Made by a program: the position numbers and the translations under genes. A stretch of 33,265 nucleotides of DNA from JAWLFY01 sp964462125 (lineage in GTDB: Bacteria > Planctomycetota > Planctomycetia > Pirellulales > Pirellulaceae): positions 1 to 33,265 of the forward strand of contig CAYWXT010000026.1 in assembly GCA_964462125.1 (NCBI GenBank). The letters run 5' to 3'. Every line of letters begins with the position of its first letter. Position 1 is the first letter of the stretch. The notes under the pieces were generated by a model. That model saw only the letters and a list, made by a program, of their open reading frames with translations. It was not told the origin of the DNA and searched no databases. Positions 23,620 to 32,689 of the stretch are shown here, in pieces.

Positions 23620-26304
23620 TCATCGCTGTTCTAAGCCCCGCATGGTTTCATCGAGGCAGTACTGCAGGTAGTCATCCATGTCGTGTTCAAGGACGCCTAG
23701 AGCCAGCTCGATCGCCTCATCGCCATGAAGGAAACTCGCCGCGCGAACCGCCTCCAGACGTACCCGCGGATGGGCATCGTGGATACATGCCCGCAGCCGG
23801 TCCATCGGGTCCTCGACCTCCTCAAGCCAAAACGAGAGGACTCGCGTGGCGGCCGCCCGCGCCCGGTGGTCGTCGGCCGCCAGGAGCCGATCGAGAAGTT
23901 CCTCCTCGATCACGTGATGCGTTTGAAATACCCACAGACCTTCCAACAAATGATGGGTCGTTTCAGGAGCCTCGGGGTCGAGGTTCTCAATCCACGCCCG
24001 CACCGCCGGGACGACGTCATCGGTGTCCCGTTGACCCAACTCGCGGCGGGCGCGGTAGCGGGTTCGGTCCTCTTGGATTTTGAGCAGTTCCAACAGGTCC
24101 GGGATCGGTTCCCCAGCGATCTTGGCCGGTTCCAGTCGCGGCCGTGAGGGGTAGGTGACCCGCCAAATTCGCCCGTGACTGCTATCCCGGTGAGGTTCCC
24201 GAAGGTTGTGCTGGAGGTGTCCGATCAGGGCATTGTGCCAGTCGACGATGTACAGCGATCCGTCGGGCGCCACCTGCACGTCCACCGGCCGGAAATTGCC
24301 ATCCTTGCAAGAGACAATCGGATCCACCTCCGTGCCGACAAATCCCGAACCCTCTTCGCGGATCTCATGGTTCAACACAGCCCGGTCGCCGATGCAGTTG
24401 GTGACCAGGAAATTGCCTTGGACCTCCGGTGGGAAATGCCGGCTCGACAAGATCGCACATCCGGCGAGCGGGCGCGTCCGTTTTTCATAAAACCGGGGGA
24501 ACGAGTAGCCCGGATCTCCCCCAGTTTCATTTGCCATCCGGCGATGTTGTGAACCGCCCGGGTGCTTGAGCGGGAAATCGATTCGCCCAGTGAGCGGGGC
24601 CGCCCAGTAGGCGTAGCCCGGAGAGGCGTCGCCGATGAAATTCTGCCCCCAGCGATCGAAGACATGCCCCCAGGGGTTGGCGAAGGCGAAGTTGGCGTGC
24701 ACGCCGAGCCGTTCGGTGCGGGGGTGGTAGGCCCAAACTCCTGCCTCATGCAGCCGGGTCACCCCATGAGGGGTCTCGACCTGGGAGAACTTGAACGTCC
24801 CTTCTTGGAAGTACAGGTTGCCTCCGGGGCCCCATTCGAAGGCGGCGATGCCGTGATGCGAATCGGCCGAATCGAACCCGACGAGCTTCCGCGTCACGAT
24901 ATCGGCCCGGTCGCCTCCGTCCTCGTCGCGCAGAAACAGAAGATCAGGCTGCTGGGCGACATAGGCGCCGCCGCTTCCCAGTTCAAATCCAGTCGGTTGG
25001 TGCAGCCCATCGGCGAAAACCTTGCATTCGTCCGCCGTCCCGTCGTCGTTTTGGTCTTCGAGGATCAGCAGCTTGTCATCCAGTTCCGTCTTCGGTTTCC
25101 ACTGCGGGTAGGACTGCATCGTCGAAACCCACAATCGGCCCTCGTTGTCGAACTGCAATGCTACCGGGTTGGCAAGCTCTGGAAACTCCTCCTCGGAGGC
25201 GAACAGCTCGATCTCGTAACCGGGGGCCAACTCGAATAACGCGAGCTGTTCGTCGGACGTCAAGTATTCCAAGGACCCGAGTTTGCCGTGCTCTTTGTTC
25301 GGGTCGTCCGGCACCCCGACGTTGCTCTTGGGTTGAATGAACGGCAGGGTGTTGCTGTCGTCGACCTCCGGGGGAACCGGTTTGCCCTGGGCGATCGCCC
25401 AGATCCGGGCGTCGCGGTTGGCCGTCATCTCATCCAGGATCTCCCGCTCCCGCTCCATCACGTCCCGGTTGCGATAGGTCCCGTCGGATCCCGCTTCGCC
25501 GCGAGCCCCGTAGATCGAGTAGCCATTGACCGCGCGGTAGCGGTGCCACCAATGAAAGTTTTTGTCGTCAACGGCGGCCTTCACGCTCGCGTCCACCTCG
25601 CTCGGGCCCCCGGGACCGAACAGCGCCTCTTGAAACAACGGAGCCAGCTCTGCATAGCCGGCGTCGTTCAGATGGGCGCCGTTCAACGTCAACCGCTGGT
25701 CGCTGGAGCCGAACAGTGTCCGTGTCGGCGTGAACAGGTCGGCAAACCCGACTCCCGTTTGCTCGGCGACCTGTTGCAGCGCGGAAGCATAAAGTGACAA
25801 CCGCCGATTGTGCTCGCTGCCGTCCGGTAAATTCGGATCGCCCGTGTCCTCGAACGCAATCGGTGAAACGAGCACCACCCGGGGTGGCCCTTGCCCGCTG
25901 TAATCCTGCAACCGCGTGTGCTCGACCAACCGGGTCATCTGAGACTTGAACTCCTCCAAGCCCGACTCCCCGGCAAAGGACTCACTGAAACCGAAAAAGT
26001 ACAACACCACGTTGGCACCGCTGTGCTCCAAGTGGACATCCGGTTCCCCGAAATCCTGCGATCGGATCCGCAGTTCGGGCTCATCACCGGGGAAACAGAG
26101 GTTGCGGACGGTCAACTCCAGCTCCGGAAAACGCTGGTGCAGCAGCGATTCCCACTGGTTCTGGTGCTGCATCCGCTCGCCAAGGGCGTTGCCCACCAGA
26201 CAGATGTGGTCGCCCGATTGCAGCTCCAGCGTGGCGGCGGAGCTGGTAAGAGGGATCAGGCTGAAAACCAGGAGCGTAAAACAACGAAAAGCCACTCTAT
26301 TCAT
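23620..26304 (-). CDS. Exported SGNH-like domain plus PVC-type propeller dehydrogenase
   Basis: An 894-residue secreted protein. Signal peptide (1-23), then a SGNH/GDSL-hydrolase-like domain (about 27-220) where the usual GDS nucleophile block reads GNALGERM without serine; the late His block NGAHLND is kept. A PVC-type membrane-bound-dehydrogenase beta-propeller follows (about 320-740; LASEEEFPELANPVALQFDNEGRLWV, SHHGIAAFEWGPGGNLYF, ANPWGHVFDRWGQ, VDVQVAPDGSLYIVDW), then HEAT-like helices (about 760-890). No CxxCH is present; the heme is on the next gene's product. ATG 26304 is preferred over the in-frame TTG 26313. The substrate is unknown, with sugars or alcohols plausible for the family. 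Confidence 0.86.
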   Translation of the reverse strand: MNRVAFRCFTLLVFSLIPLTSSAATLELQSGDHICLVGNALGERMQHQNQWESLLHQRFPELELTVRNLCFPGDEPELRIRSQDFGEPDVHLEHSGANVVLYFFGFSESFAGESGLEEFKSQMTRLVEHTRLQDYSGQGPPRVVLVSPIAFEDTGDPNLPDGSEHNRRLSLYASALQQVAEQTGVGFADLFTPTRTLFGSSDQRLTLNGAHLNDAGYAELAPLFQEALFGPGGPSEVDASVKAAVDDKNFHWWHRYRAVNGYSIYGARGEAGSDGTYRNRDVMEREREILDEMTANRDARIWAIAQGKPVPPEVDDSNTLPFIQPKSNVGVPDDPNKEHGKLGSLEYLTSDEQLALFELAPGYEIELFASEEEFPELANPVALQFDNEGRLWVSTMQSYPQWKPKTELDDKLLILEDQNDDGTADECKVFADGLHQPTGFELGSGGAYVAQQPDLLFLRDEDGGDRADIVTRKLVGFDSADSHHGIAAFEWGPGGNLYFQEGTFKFSQVETPHGVTRLHEAGVWAYHPRTERLGVHANFAFANPWGHVFDRWGQNFIGDASPGYAYWAAPLTGRIDFPLKHPGGSQHRRMANETGGDPGYSFPRFYEKRTRPLAGCAILSSRHFPPEVQGNFLVTNCIGDRAVLNHEIREEGSGFVGTEVDPIVSCKDGNFRPVDVQVAPDGSLYIVDWHNALIGHLQHNLREPHRDSSHGRIWRVTYPSRPRLEPAKIAGEPIPDLLELLKIQEDRTRYRARRELGQRDTDDVVPAVRAWIENLDPEAPETTHHLLEGLWVFQTHHVIEEELLDRLLAADDHRARAAATRVLSFWLEEVEDPMDRLRACIHDAHPRVRLEAVRAASFLHGDEAIELALGVLEHDMDDYLQYCLDETMRGLEQR

Positions 26305-26537
26305 GATGGTCAATTGGGGAGGGATGGTCGATTCGGGGGGAAACGTTGAGGTGGGAAGGCAAGTGTCCCTTCCCGGCCGACAACCATCGTCGTCGGCTGG
26401 GGGGTCGGCTGTGTGTCAGGCAGGGCACGGGGTTTCCGGCAACTCGTCGGGGTGCCAGAATTTTCAGCCTAGCTTAACCTGAATCGGTCCGATTGTGGAC
26501 TTGAAATCTCCCGCCCACCCCCACTCGCCGACCCTTC

Positions 26538-27149
26538 TTGCTCCACCACATCTCGATCCCTCCGTCGGTCAGCCGTCGTCCCGTCCCCACTGAGGTGATC
26601 GCGCACGTGCACTCAGCGCGGTGTCGGGTCCAGGCGTTCCAGGACCGCTGGGATCGACCGCAGATCGAGCAGTTCGTGGCGGCGGACTACGAGTTGGTTT
26701 ATCAAACGCTCGACTGGCTGCTCAAGACCCAGGCACCATTGGGCCGCCGGTTCCTGGAGTGGGGCTGTGGCTTCGCGGTCATCACCGCGATGGCAGCTTC
26801 ACTAGGGTTGGATGCGATCGGCATCGAGTCTGAAGCGGTGTTGCTGCATCACGCCGGGACCACGCTTGACGATTGGGAGTTGCAAGCGGAGCTGGTGGCC
26901 GGCAACTTCCTGCCCCCCGGTTCGGAGTCCCTTGCCGACGACCCGACCCTGCCGAGCCTGGGACACAATGTTCCTTGTGGGTACCACGCCATGGGGCTGG
27001 ATCTCGACGATTTCGCCATCGTCTATGGCTATCCGTGGCCCGGGGAAGAACGGTTTCACCAAGCGGTGTTCCAGCGGCATGCGGCCCGCGGAGCCCACCT
27101 ACTGCAATTCTGCGGCCCCAACGACCTCCGACTCTGGCGGAAGGCCTAA
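26538..27149 (+). CDS. Class I SAM-dependent methyltransferase-like protein
   Basis: About 203 residues, cytoplasmic. A glycine-rich motif I (RRFLEWGCGFAVITAMAASLG) and an acidic post-I strand ending in IGIESE indicate a Rossmann-type SAM-binding fold. The later DDFAIVYGYPWPGEERFHQ segment occupies the motif IV position, and the C-terminus ends with LLQFCGPNDLRLWRK. The substrate cannot be inferred. The start is uncertain: the frame opens at TTG 26538, while GTG 26595 also precedes the conserved part; neither has a clear ribosome binding site. It is divergent from the propeller dehydrogenase gene and convergent with cobD, whose stop is 10 nt away. Confidence 0.7.
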   Translation: MLHHISIPPSVSRRPVPTEVIAHVHSARCRVQAFQDRWDRPQIEQFVAADYELVYQTLDWLLKTQAPLGRRFLEWGCGFAVITAMAASLGLDAIGIESEAVLLHHAGTTLDDWELQAELVAGNFLPPGSESLADDPTLPSLGHNVPCGYHAMGLDLDDFAIVYGYPWPGEERFHQAVFQRHAARGAHLLQFCGPNDLRLWRKA

Positions 27150-27159
27150 GCGGACCCCC

Positions 27160-28245
27160 TCAGAGAACGCTCGTCAAGATCGCATTCTCGGCACCGGTGC
27201 GCACCGCCACACGGATATGGCGGGGGATACCAAAAGAGGAACAGTCGCGCACCAAAATATGGTGAGCAAGCAGGCGTTCCCGCACCGCAGCGGCATCGCT
27301 GACCGGCAGAAGAAAAAAATTGGCTGCACTCATGACGAACGTAAACCGCTGTACGGCCAATCGCTGCAGCAGCTCGGCCTTTGCATCGCGCAGCCGTGCG
27401 AGAGAGCTCTCTGAATAACATCGATCCTCGATGGCCGCGACACCGGCCGCTTGCGCCGGTGCACTGACGTTCCAAGGAACGCGCCGCTGATTCAATCGCC
27501 GAATGACCTCTCGATCGGCGACGGCATACCCCAGCCGCAATCCGGCAAGGGCGTGAAATTTCGTCATCGAGCGCAGCACAATCAGGTTTGAAAAATCCAC
27601 CGTGGCAATGGAAGTAGCCGAGTCCACAAACTCGATATAAGATTCGTCGACAACGAATTGAGTGTCACTGTATAACGCCACCCAAGAAAGAATCGTTTCC
27701 GGCTCGATCATTTGGCCCGTCGGATTATTTGGGTTACACAGGAACACGATTCGCCGCATTCGCCGGCGCAATGCGGCCTCGATCGATTCGATCGGGACAG
27801 CAAATCCAGACTCAGGTGTCGCCCGACACTGTTCGACCCGAGCTCCCGTCAAACGAGAGGCTCTCGCGTATTCGCCGTACGTGGGACCGACGATCAGGAC
27901 GTCGTCACCGGGCCGCAGCAGTAGCTGGGCTAACGACTGCAACAATTCGCTGCTGCCGTTACCGACGGCGATCCGGTCGATGGTGATCGCTTCACGTTCG
28001 GCAATCGTCTCCCGCAGCCGCAGGCATTCTCGGTCGGGATACCGGTCCAGTATCGAGTTGCAGACAGCTTCCCGGACCCGCGGGGAGGGGCCAAACGGAT
28101 TGACGTTCGAGCTGAAGTCGATCACGTCACGCGGATCGATGCCCCGGCGCTTCATTTCGCTGTGGTCGATCGCTCCATGATACGCTTCTTCCATCGCCCC
28201 GCCGGTGGCGTCGTCCTGTGGCGATTGGCGGCAACGGTCGAACAT
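27160..28245 (-). CDS. cobD: L-threonine-O-3-phosphate decarboxylase (aminotransferase family)
   Basis: PLP enzyme of the HisC-like fold that makes (R)-1-amino-2-propanol phosphate for the cobalamin nucleotide loop. In the 361-residue protein, FSSNVNPFGPSP (44-55), NPNNPTG (171-177), VVDESY (198-203) and the PLP lysine K229 in SMTKFHALAGLRLGY are all present. HisC has the same motifs, but the operon with cbiB, cobU and btu genes favours CobD. ATG 28245 overlaps the cbiB stop as TGATG, indicating translational coupling; the open frame to 28311 runs inside cbiB. This is the last gene of the operon. In the Pseudomonas nomenclature the equivalent is CobC. Confidence 0.88.
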   Translation of the reverse strand: MFDRCRQSPQDDATGGAMEEAYHGAIDHSEMKRRGIDPRDVIDFSSNVNPFGPSPRVREAVCNSILDRYPDRECLRLRETIAEREAITIDRIAVGNGSSELLQSLAQLLLRPGDDVLIVGPTYGEYARASRLTGARVEQCRATPESGFAVPIESIEAALRRRMRRIVFLCNPNNPTGQMIEPETILSWVALYSDTQFVVDESYIEFVDSATSIATVDFSNLIVLRSMTKFHALAGLRLGYAVADREVIRRLNQRRVPWNVSAPAQAAGVAAIEDRCYSESSLARLRDAKAELLQRLAVQRFTFVMSAANFFLLPVSDAAAVRERLLAHHILVRDCSSFGIPRHIRVAVRTGAENAILTSVL

Positions 28246-29195
28246 CACAGTGACCCTCCGCGAAACAGCCACAGGCCTGCGGTCCCCGCGGCGATGCCAG
28301 AGGTGAGCCATAGCAACCGCACCGTGCGAGCGATATCCGACACATCGGGTTGGCGCTGGCCGCTTCCCAATCGGTAACTCCCCACTCTCCTAAGTTCAAC
28401 GCCAAGCACACCTGCCGCGGCGCTCATCGGTTGGCCCGCATTGGGACTGGTGGTGGCGTTCCGATCACGAAACCAGACGGACAGGCCCGCCAACGGTCGT
28501 GATGTGGTCATCCAGCCGGCGATCAAGATCATCAACGCCGTCAGACGCGCAGGAATGAGATTCAACAGATCGTCAATCCGTGCTGCGGGCTTTCCCAGCC
28601 ATTCGAATTTGTCACTCCGGTATCCCACCATCGCATCGCAGGTATTCATGAAACGGTAGACGAGTGCGGCGGGAAGTCCGCCAATCGCGAAGTAGAACAG
28701 CGGTGCGACGATGGAATCACTGGCGTTTTCGGCCACCGACTCGATCGTGGCCGCGGCGATCTGCGACTCATCGAGCTCCGACGTTTTGCGGCTGACCAGG
28801 TGAAGTGCAAGTCGCTGGCGTGCGGCCGGCAGATCTCCAGACCGGATCCCAGCTTCAACCGCCGCGGCCGCCTGGGCCAGCGACTGGATGCTGAAAGTCT
28901 GCTTCAAGACCAATGCCTGCACTCCAGCCACAACCAACAAGGACTGTCCGGCGGTGAGCGATTCGATCTGCCAACCGAGCACGGCGCATACCGCTCCACC
29001 GCTAGCCACCAGCACAAACCCGGACGCCAAGGCAAGGATTCGTCCTGATTTCGGGGCGACAAAGCAGAACCACGCGATCCCTTGCCCCATCCAAGCCACC
29101 GGATGCCAACGGTTGGATAGTTCTCGGAATGAAAAATCGATGATGATCGCCAATACCAGTGCGATACCCCCGGCAGTAAGTTCCATCGGACCCAT
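28245..29195 (-). CDS. cbiB: Adenosylcobinamide-phosphate synthase, membrane protein
   Basis: Integral membrane enzyme attaching aminopropanol phosphate to adenosylcobyric acid. The 316-residue protein has several hydrophobic helices, the N-terminal family motif HPVAWMG (31-37), the ESVAENASDSIVAPLFYF block (about 152-169), GLPAALVYRFMNTCDAMVGYR and DLLNLIPARLTAL. Length matches CbiB proteins. ATG 29195 lies 2 nt after the ATP-binding protein gene; a second ATG (29186) is possible. The upstream GGCGGA is a moderate ribosome binding site. Its stop overlaps the cobD start. Confidence 0.93.
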   Translation of the reverse strand: MGPMELTAGGIALVLAIIIDFSFRELSNRWHPVAWMGQGIAWFCFVAPKSGRILALASGFVLVASGGAVCAVLGWQIESLTAGQSLLVVAGVQALVLKQTFSIQSLAQAAAAVEAGIRSGDLPAARQRLALHLVSRKTSELDESQIAAATIESVAENASDSIVAPLFYFAIGGLPAALVYRFMNTCDAMVGYRSDKFEWLGKPAARIDDLLNLIPARLTALMILIAGWMTTSRPLAGLSVWFRDRNATTSPNAGQPMSAAAGVLGVELRRVGSYRLGSGQRQPDVSDIARTVRLLWLTSGIAAGTAGLWLFRGGSL

Positions 29196-29197
29196 CG

Positions 29198-29995
29198 CTA
29201 TCCGCCCGAGCCGTGCGTTGGATTCAGCGGCACCACCAACGGCGTGTCGTGGACCGGGTGAGGGATGACCATCACCTGAACACCGAACGCCGCCTCGATC
29301 AACTCCGCTCGCAAGACGTTATCAGGTTCTCCAGTGGCGACGATCGAACGATTGTGCAGCAGAACGAGTCGATCGCCGTACAGCGAAGCGTGATTGAGAT
29401 CGTGGAGCGTGAGGACGATCACCATTTGCAGTTCGCTTGCCATCCGACGAATCATCGAGAGCATCTCCACCTGATATCGCACATCAAGCCCGGCTGTCGG
29501 TTCGTCCAGCAGCAGAATCCTTGCCTCTTGCGCCAACGCACGGGCGAACACCATACGTCTCCATTCGCCGCCGGAAAGTTCGGTGATCGCGCGGGTTCGC
29601 AGCCCTGTCAAGTCGGTCGTTTCCAGTGCCCGATCCACCGATTGGCGATCCGATAACGTCAGGGGAAGCATCCAACCGCGGTGCGGCGCCCGGCCCAAGG
29701 AAACGGCATCGACCACCGAGAGCGGCCAATCCCGACGTTCATTCTGCGGCATCAGTGCGATCTGGCGCGCCAACCGCTGGCCGCTCAATTCGTTGATGTC
29801 TCGGTCATCGAGCAAGACGTGTCCCGCACTGGGGCGAAGCCGACGGGAAAGTGCACGCAGCAACGTCGTCTTGCCGGCACCATTGGCCCCCAGCAAAATC
29901 ACGACCTGACCGGGATGCAGCTGCAGGCAGACGTCGTCCAGCACGGTTCGTTTGGTGTAACCACACGTCAAGTTTTCAGCTGCGAGGATGCTCAT
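29198..29995 (-). CDS. btuD: Corrinoid ABC transporter ATP-binding protein
   Basis: ATPase of a FecCD/BtuCD-type importer, 265 residues. Walker A is GANGAGKTT (36-44), the Q-loop is LMPQNE, the ABC signature LSGGEWRRM (140-148), Walker B ILLLDEPTAGLD (160-171), with a switch His in LTLHDLNHA. Iron-siderophore ATPases look the same, so the vitamin B12 role rests on the cob genes around it. ATG 29995 overlaps the permease stop (ATGA), with cbiB 2 nt downstream. Confidence 0.9.
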   Translation of the reverse strand: MSILAAENLTCGYTKRTVLDDVCLQLHPGQVVILLGANGAGKTTLLRALSRRLRPSAGHVLLDDRDINELSGQRLARQIALMPQNERRDWPLSVVDAVSLGRAPHRGWMLPLTLSDRQSVDRALETTDLTGLRTRAITELSGGEWRRMVFARALAQEARILLLDEPTAGLDVRYQVEMLSMIRRMASELQMVIVLTLHDLNHASLYGDRLVLLHNRSIVATGEPDNVLRAELIEAAFGVQVMVIPHPVHDTPLVVPLNPTHGSGG

Positions 29996-31011
29996 GTCTG
30001 GGCCACAAACTCTTGCTGACGGGTCTTGAGCAGAAACAGAAAAAACGGGCCGCCCAGCAGTGCTGTGACGACACCGACCGGCAGCTCAGCCGGCGCCACC
30101 ACGGTCCGTGCCAGGTCATCAGCGACCAGCAGCAAAATCGCCCCGACCAGCGCGCTGGCCGGAATCAACCAAATGTGACGCGGCCCGATCAACGAACGGG
30201 CGATGTGCGGTGCGATCAGACCCACAAACCCAATCACACCCGCTGCGGCGACAGCGGCAGCCGTGGCGATACTGGCGGCGACAACCACCAGCAGACGCAG
30301 GCCCGTGAGACTCAGCCCCAATGAGGCAGCGGTCTCTTCCCCAAACGCCAACGCATCCAGACCGCGGGAAAGCGATGCGAGGGCGACGATGCCGACCCCG
30401 GCAAGCACGGCGGTGGTCGCCACCACCGACCAACTCTTGCCCGACAAACTCCCCATCAACCAGCCGAAGATCGCCACCAATTTTTCATCGTTCATGAACA
30501 TCAACAACGACATGATCGCACTGACCAGGCTGCTCAAGGCGACACCGGCGAGCAATAGTGACAACGTCGGCACCTGACGACCGGCCGATGCAATGCCATA
30601 AACCGCAGCGACCGCGGCGAGGGCCCCCAGTAGCGCCGAGAGCGAAATCGCGCCCAGCCCCAGCACGGTCATCTGCAGCCCCAGTATGATCGCAATCGTC
30701 ACCCCGAGCCCCGCACCGCTGGAGGCACCGATCACAAAGGGGTCGGCGAGCGGATTGCGGAAAAGCCCCTGGTAACCGGCGCCGGCGGCCGCCAGCGATG
30801 CCCCGACCAACGCCGCCGTCAGCAGCCGCGGTAGACGCATCTGCAGCAAAATCACTCGCTCGGTCGGACCCAGCGAACGCTGGTCGACGCCGAACAGCAA
30901 TTCCACGATTCCACCGGCCGGAATCGGGACAGCGCCAATCCCAAGGCTGACGGTAAGGGCAACCACCAACAGCAGCGCCAACAACGAGAGGGTAATCACA
31001 GCTCGTTTCAC
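29992..31011 (-). CDS. btuC: Corrinoid ABC transporter permease (FecCD/BtuC family)
   Basis: Membrane permease, 339 residues with about ten hydrophobic segments. Family motifs include LPRLLTAALVGASLAAAGAGYQGLFRNPLADPFVIGASSGAGLG and the cytoplasmic coupling region GFVGLIAPHIARSLIGPRHIWLIPASALVGA. The start is GTG 31011, overlapping the binding-protein stop as GTGA. Siderophore permeases share all of this, so the corrinoid substrate is inferred from the operon. Confidence 0.91.
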   Translation of the reverse strand: MKRAVITLSLLALLLVVALTVSLGIGAVPIPAGGIVELLFGVDQRSLGPTERVILLQMRLPRLLTAALVGASLAAAGAGYQGLFRNPLADPFVIGASSGAGLGVTIAIILGLQMTVLGLGAISLSALLGALAAVAAVYGIASAGRQVPTLSLLLAGVALSSLVSAIMSLLMFMNDEKLVAIFGWLMGSLSGKSWSVVATTAVLAGVGIVALASLSRGLDALAFGEETAASLGLSLTGLRLLVVVAASIATAAAVAAAGVIGFVGLIAPHIARSLIGPRHIWLIPASALVGAILLLVADDLARTVVAPAELPVGVVTALLGGPFFLFLLKTRQQEFVAQT

Positions 31012-32093
31012 AGCGCACGGTCCTGACGCTCATCCCGGTCGCCTGACTCGATGTCCAACGAGGGCGACGAGAACCGCTCCGGATAGAGGACGGAGACGAT
31101 CTCCTCCAATGCGTCGACCAGGCGAGGGCCACATCGCGATACTTTGTCGCCATCAATCAAGTGTACGCGTTGCTCCCGAATCGCGCGGACTCGGCTCCAC
31201 CCGGGGCGGGTCAAGATGCTTCGAATCGTGACCGGCGCGGCGTGGGTCGAAGGAGCCAGGATCACGTCGGGATCGCCGTCAACGACCACTTCCGGACTGA
31301 CTTTCGGATACCGGACCGGTGTCTTTTCAAACAGGTTCCGGCCGCCCGACAAGCTCAACAATTCGCCGATAAATGATTGCGGGCCCGCGGTCATCAGCGG
31401 ATCGTCCCAGACCTGATAAAAGACCTTGGGACCGTCCCCTGCAGGAATTCGGTCGGTGACCGCTTCCACTCGCTGTTGCATCGACTCGACCAGGGCTTTG
31501 GCCTGACGCGTGTTGCCAGTGACGCGGCCGAGCATCCTCGTCTGTCGGTACAAGCCTGCCAGAGACTCCGGTCCCAAGGCGAGCACCGGAATCCCGAAAC
31601 GTTCAAGATTCTTCAGCAGTGGTTCGTGGTTGTCCCATTTGCACAGCACCAGATCGGGCTCGAGAGCGACGATGCTTTCCTGATTGATGCTTTCCAGCGT
31701 TCCGCCACCGACGCGTGGAAGATCCTTCGCTGCGGGCGGGTAATTGCAATACTTTGTCGCCCCCACGATCCGCTCGCCGGCTCCAATTCCGTAGAGCACT
31801 TCGGTCATCGACGGCGTGAGCGACACAATGCGTTGAGGCGATGCGACGAAGCTCACGCGGCGCTCAAGACGATCGGCAACGGTGACCGCGGAATCAAACG
31901 CAGACGGTTCGCTGTCGGTAACCGCACGACGTCGCCCCGCCTCGCTGCTTTCCGTCACCGCGTCACCGGCCTGGTCGCGACAGCCGGAGACAGTCCCGAT
32001 AAGCAACGCCAGAAGGGCAATCCAGGGCAGCCCGCTGACCGCGGACTCCCCCCGCACCCAGCGCAGTCCCCGACCTGATGAAGATGGTTTCAT
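31008..32093 (-). CDS. btuF: Corrinoid-binding lipoprotein of the ABC importer
   Basis: Periplasmic-type substrate-binding protein of the BtuF/FepB fold, 361 residues. A lipobox-like GTVSGC places the lipidated cysteine at residue 38. The mature part contains RIVSLTPSMTEVLYGIGAGERIVGAT, the SINQESIVALEPDLVL helix, and a hinge-type long helix before FYQVWDDPLMTAGPQSFIGELL. ATG 32093 overlaps the cobU stop (ATGA). A siderophore ligand cannot be excluded from sequence alone, but position between cobU and the permease argues for cobalamin or cobinamide. Confidence 0.88.
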   Translation of the reverse strand: MKPSSSGRGLRWVRGESAVSGLPWIALLALLIGTVSGCRDQAGDAVTESSEAGRRRAVTDSEPSAFDSAVTVADRLERRVSFVASPQRIVSLTPSMTEVLYGIGAGERIVGATKYCNYPPAAKDLPRVGGGTLESINQESIVALEPDLVLCKWDNHEPLLKNLERFGIPVLALGPESLAGLYRQTRMLGRVTGNTRQAKALVESMQQRVEAVTDRIPAGDGPKVFYQVWDDPLMTAGPQSFIGELLSLSGGRNLFEKTPVRYPKVSPEVVVDGDPDVILAPSTHAAPVTIRSILTRPGWSRVRAIREQRVHLIDGDKVSRCGPRLVDALEEIVSVLYPERFSSPSLDIESGDRDERQDRAL

Positions 32094-32689
32094 GAATTTC
32101 GAAGCCCTTGAGATATCAGTTCGTCGGCGGCCTGTTCGGCCGAGGTTGCCAGCTGTCGGACGTCAACGGCCAGCCCGGCCACCATCCAATAGGTGACCTC
32201 GGCTTCGTTGGCGAGCATTTGGTTCGCTCGTCCGAGGAGATCGCGAAACAGTCGCCCCAGCGGCGTTTCCGGAACGAGCCCTTGCCCCACCTCGCCGGAG
32301 ACGACAAGGATCGACGCCGCACCGCTGCGGGCGGCCGCGATCAGCGTTTCGGTTTCCTCCGTCACTCGTCTTTCCGCCAACGCCGCATCCCCTTCCGATT
32401 GCAGCATGGCATTGCTGACCAGCAGCGTCAGGCAGTCGACCAAAATGACCGGTGGCGGCGAATCGAGGGCCATGATCGCGCGGCCCGTCCCGGACGGTTG
32501 TTCCAACGTCTGCCAACCTGCCGGACGCGCGCGACGGTGATGGTCGATGCGGTGAACCATTTCGTCGTCGCCGGGCTCGGCCGTCGCGACGAATAACACG
32601 TCGTCTCCCCCCAAACAATGGGCCAGCTCTTGGGCAAAGCGGCTCTTCCCACTGCGTACGCCGCCGAGGACCAACACCAGTGACTGCAT
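32090..32689 (-). CDS. cobU: Adenosylcobinamide kinase / guanylyltransferase
   Basis: Bifunctional enzyme that phosphorylates adenosylcobinamide and transfers GMP to give AdoCbi-GDP. The 199-residue protein begins with the diagnostic P-loop GGVRSGKS (9-16), followed by VATAEPGDDEMVHRIDHHRRAR with the guanylylated-His region, VDCLTLLVSN, and SGEVGQGLVPETPLGRLFRD. ATG 32689 overlaps the preceding gene's stop as TGATG; the longer open frame to 32875 lies inside that gene. CobP is the aerobic-pathway name. Confidence 0.94.
   Translation of the reverse strand: MQSLVLVLGGVRSGKSRFAQELAHCLGGDDVLFVATAEPGDDEMVHRIDHHRRARPAGWQTLEQPSGTGRAIMALDSPPPVILVDCLTLLVSNAMLQSEGDAALAERRVTEETETLIAAARSGAASILVVSGEVGQGLVPETPLGRLFRDLLGRANQMLANEAEVTYWMVAGLAVDVRQLATSAEQAADELISQGLRNS

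Noticed and set aside
26314..26537. Riboswitch or regulatory RNA in the divergent spacer
   Set aside because: Only a short imperfect stem (GCCGAC/GTCGGC, 26376-26397) is visible; no conserved riboswitch core recognised.
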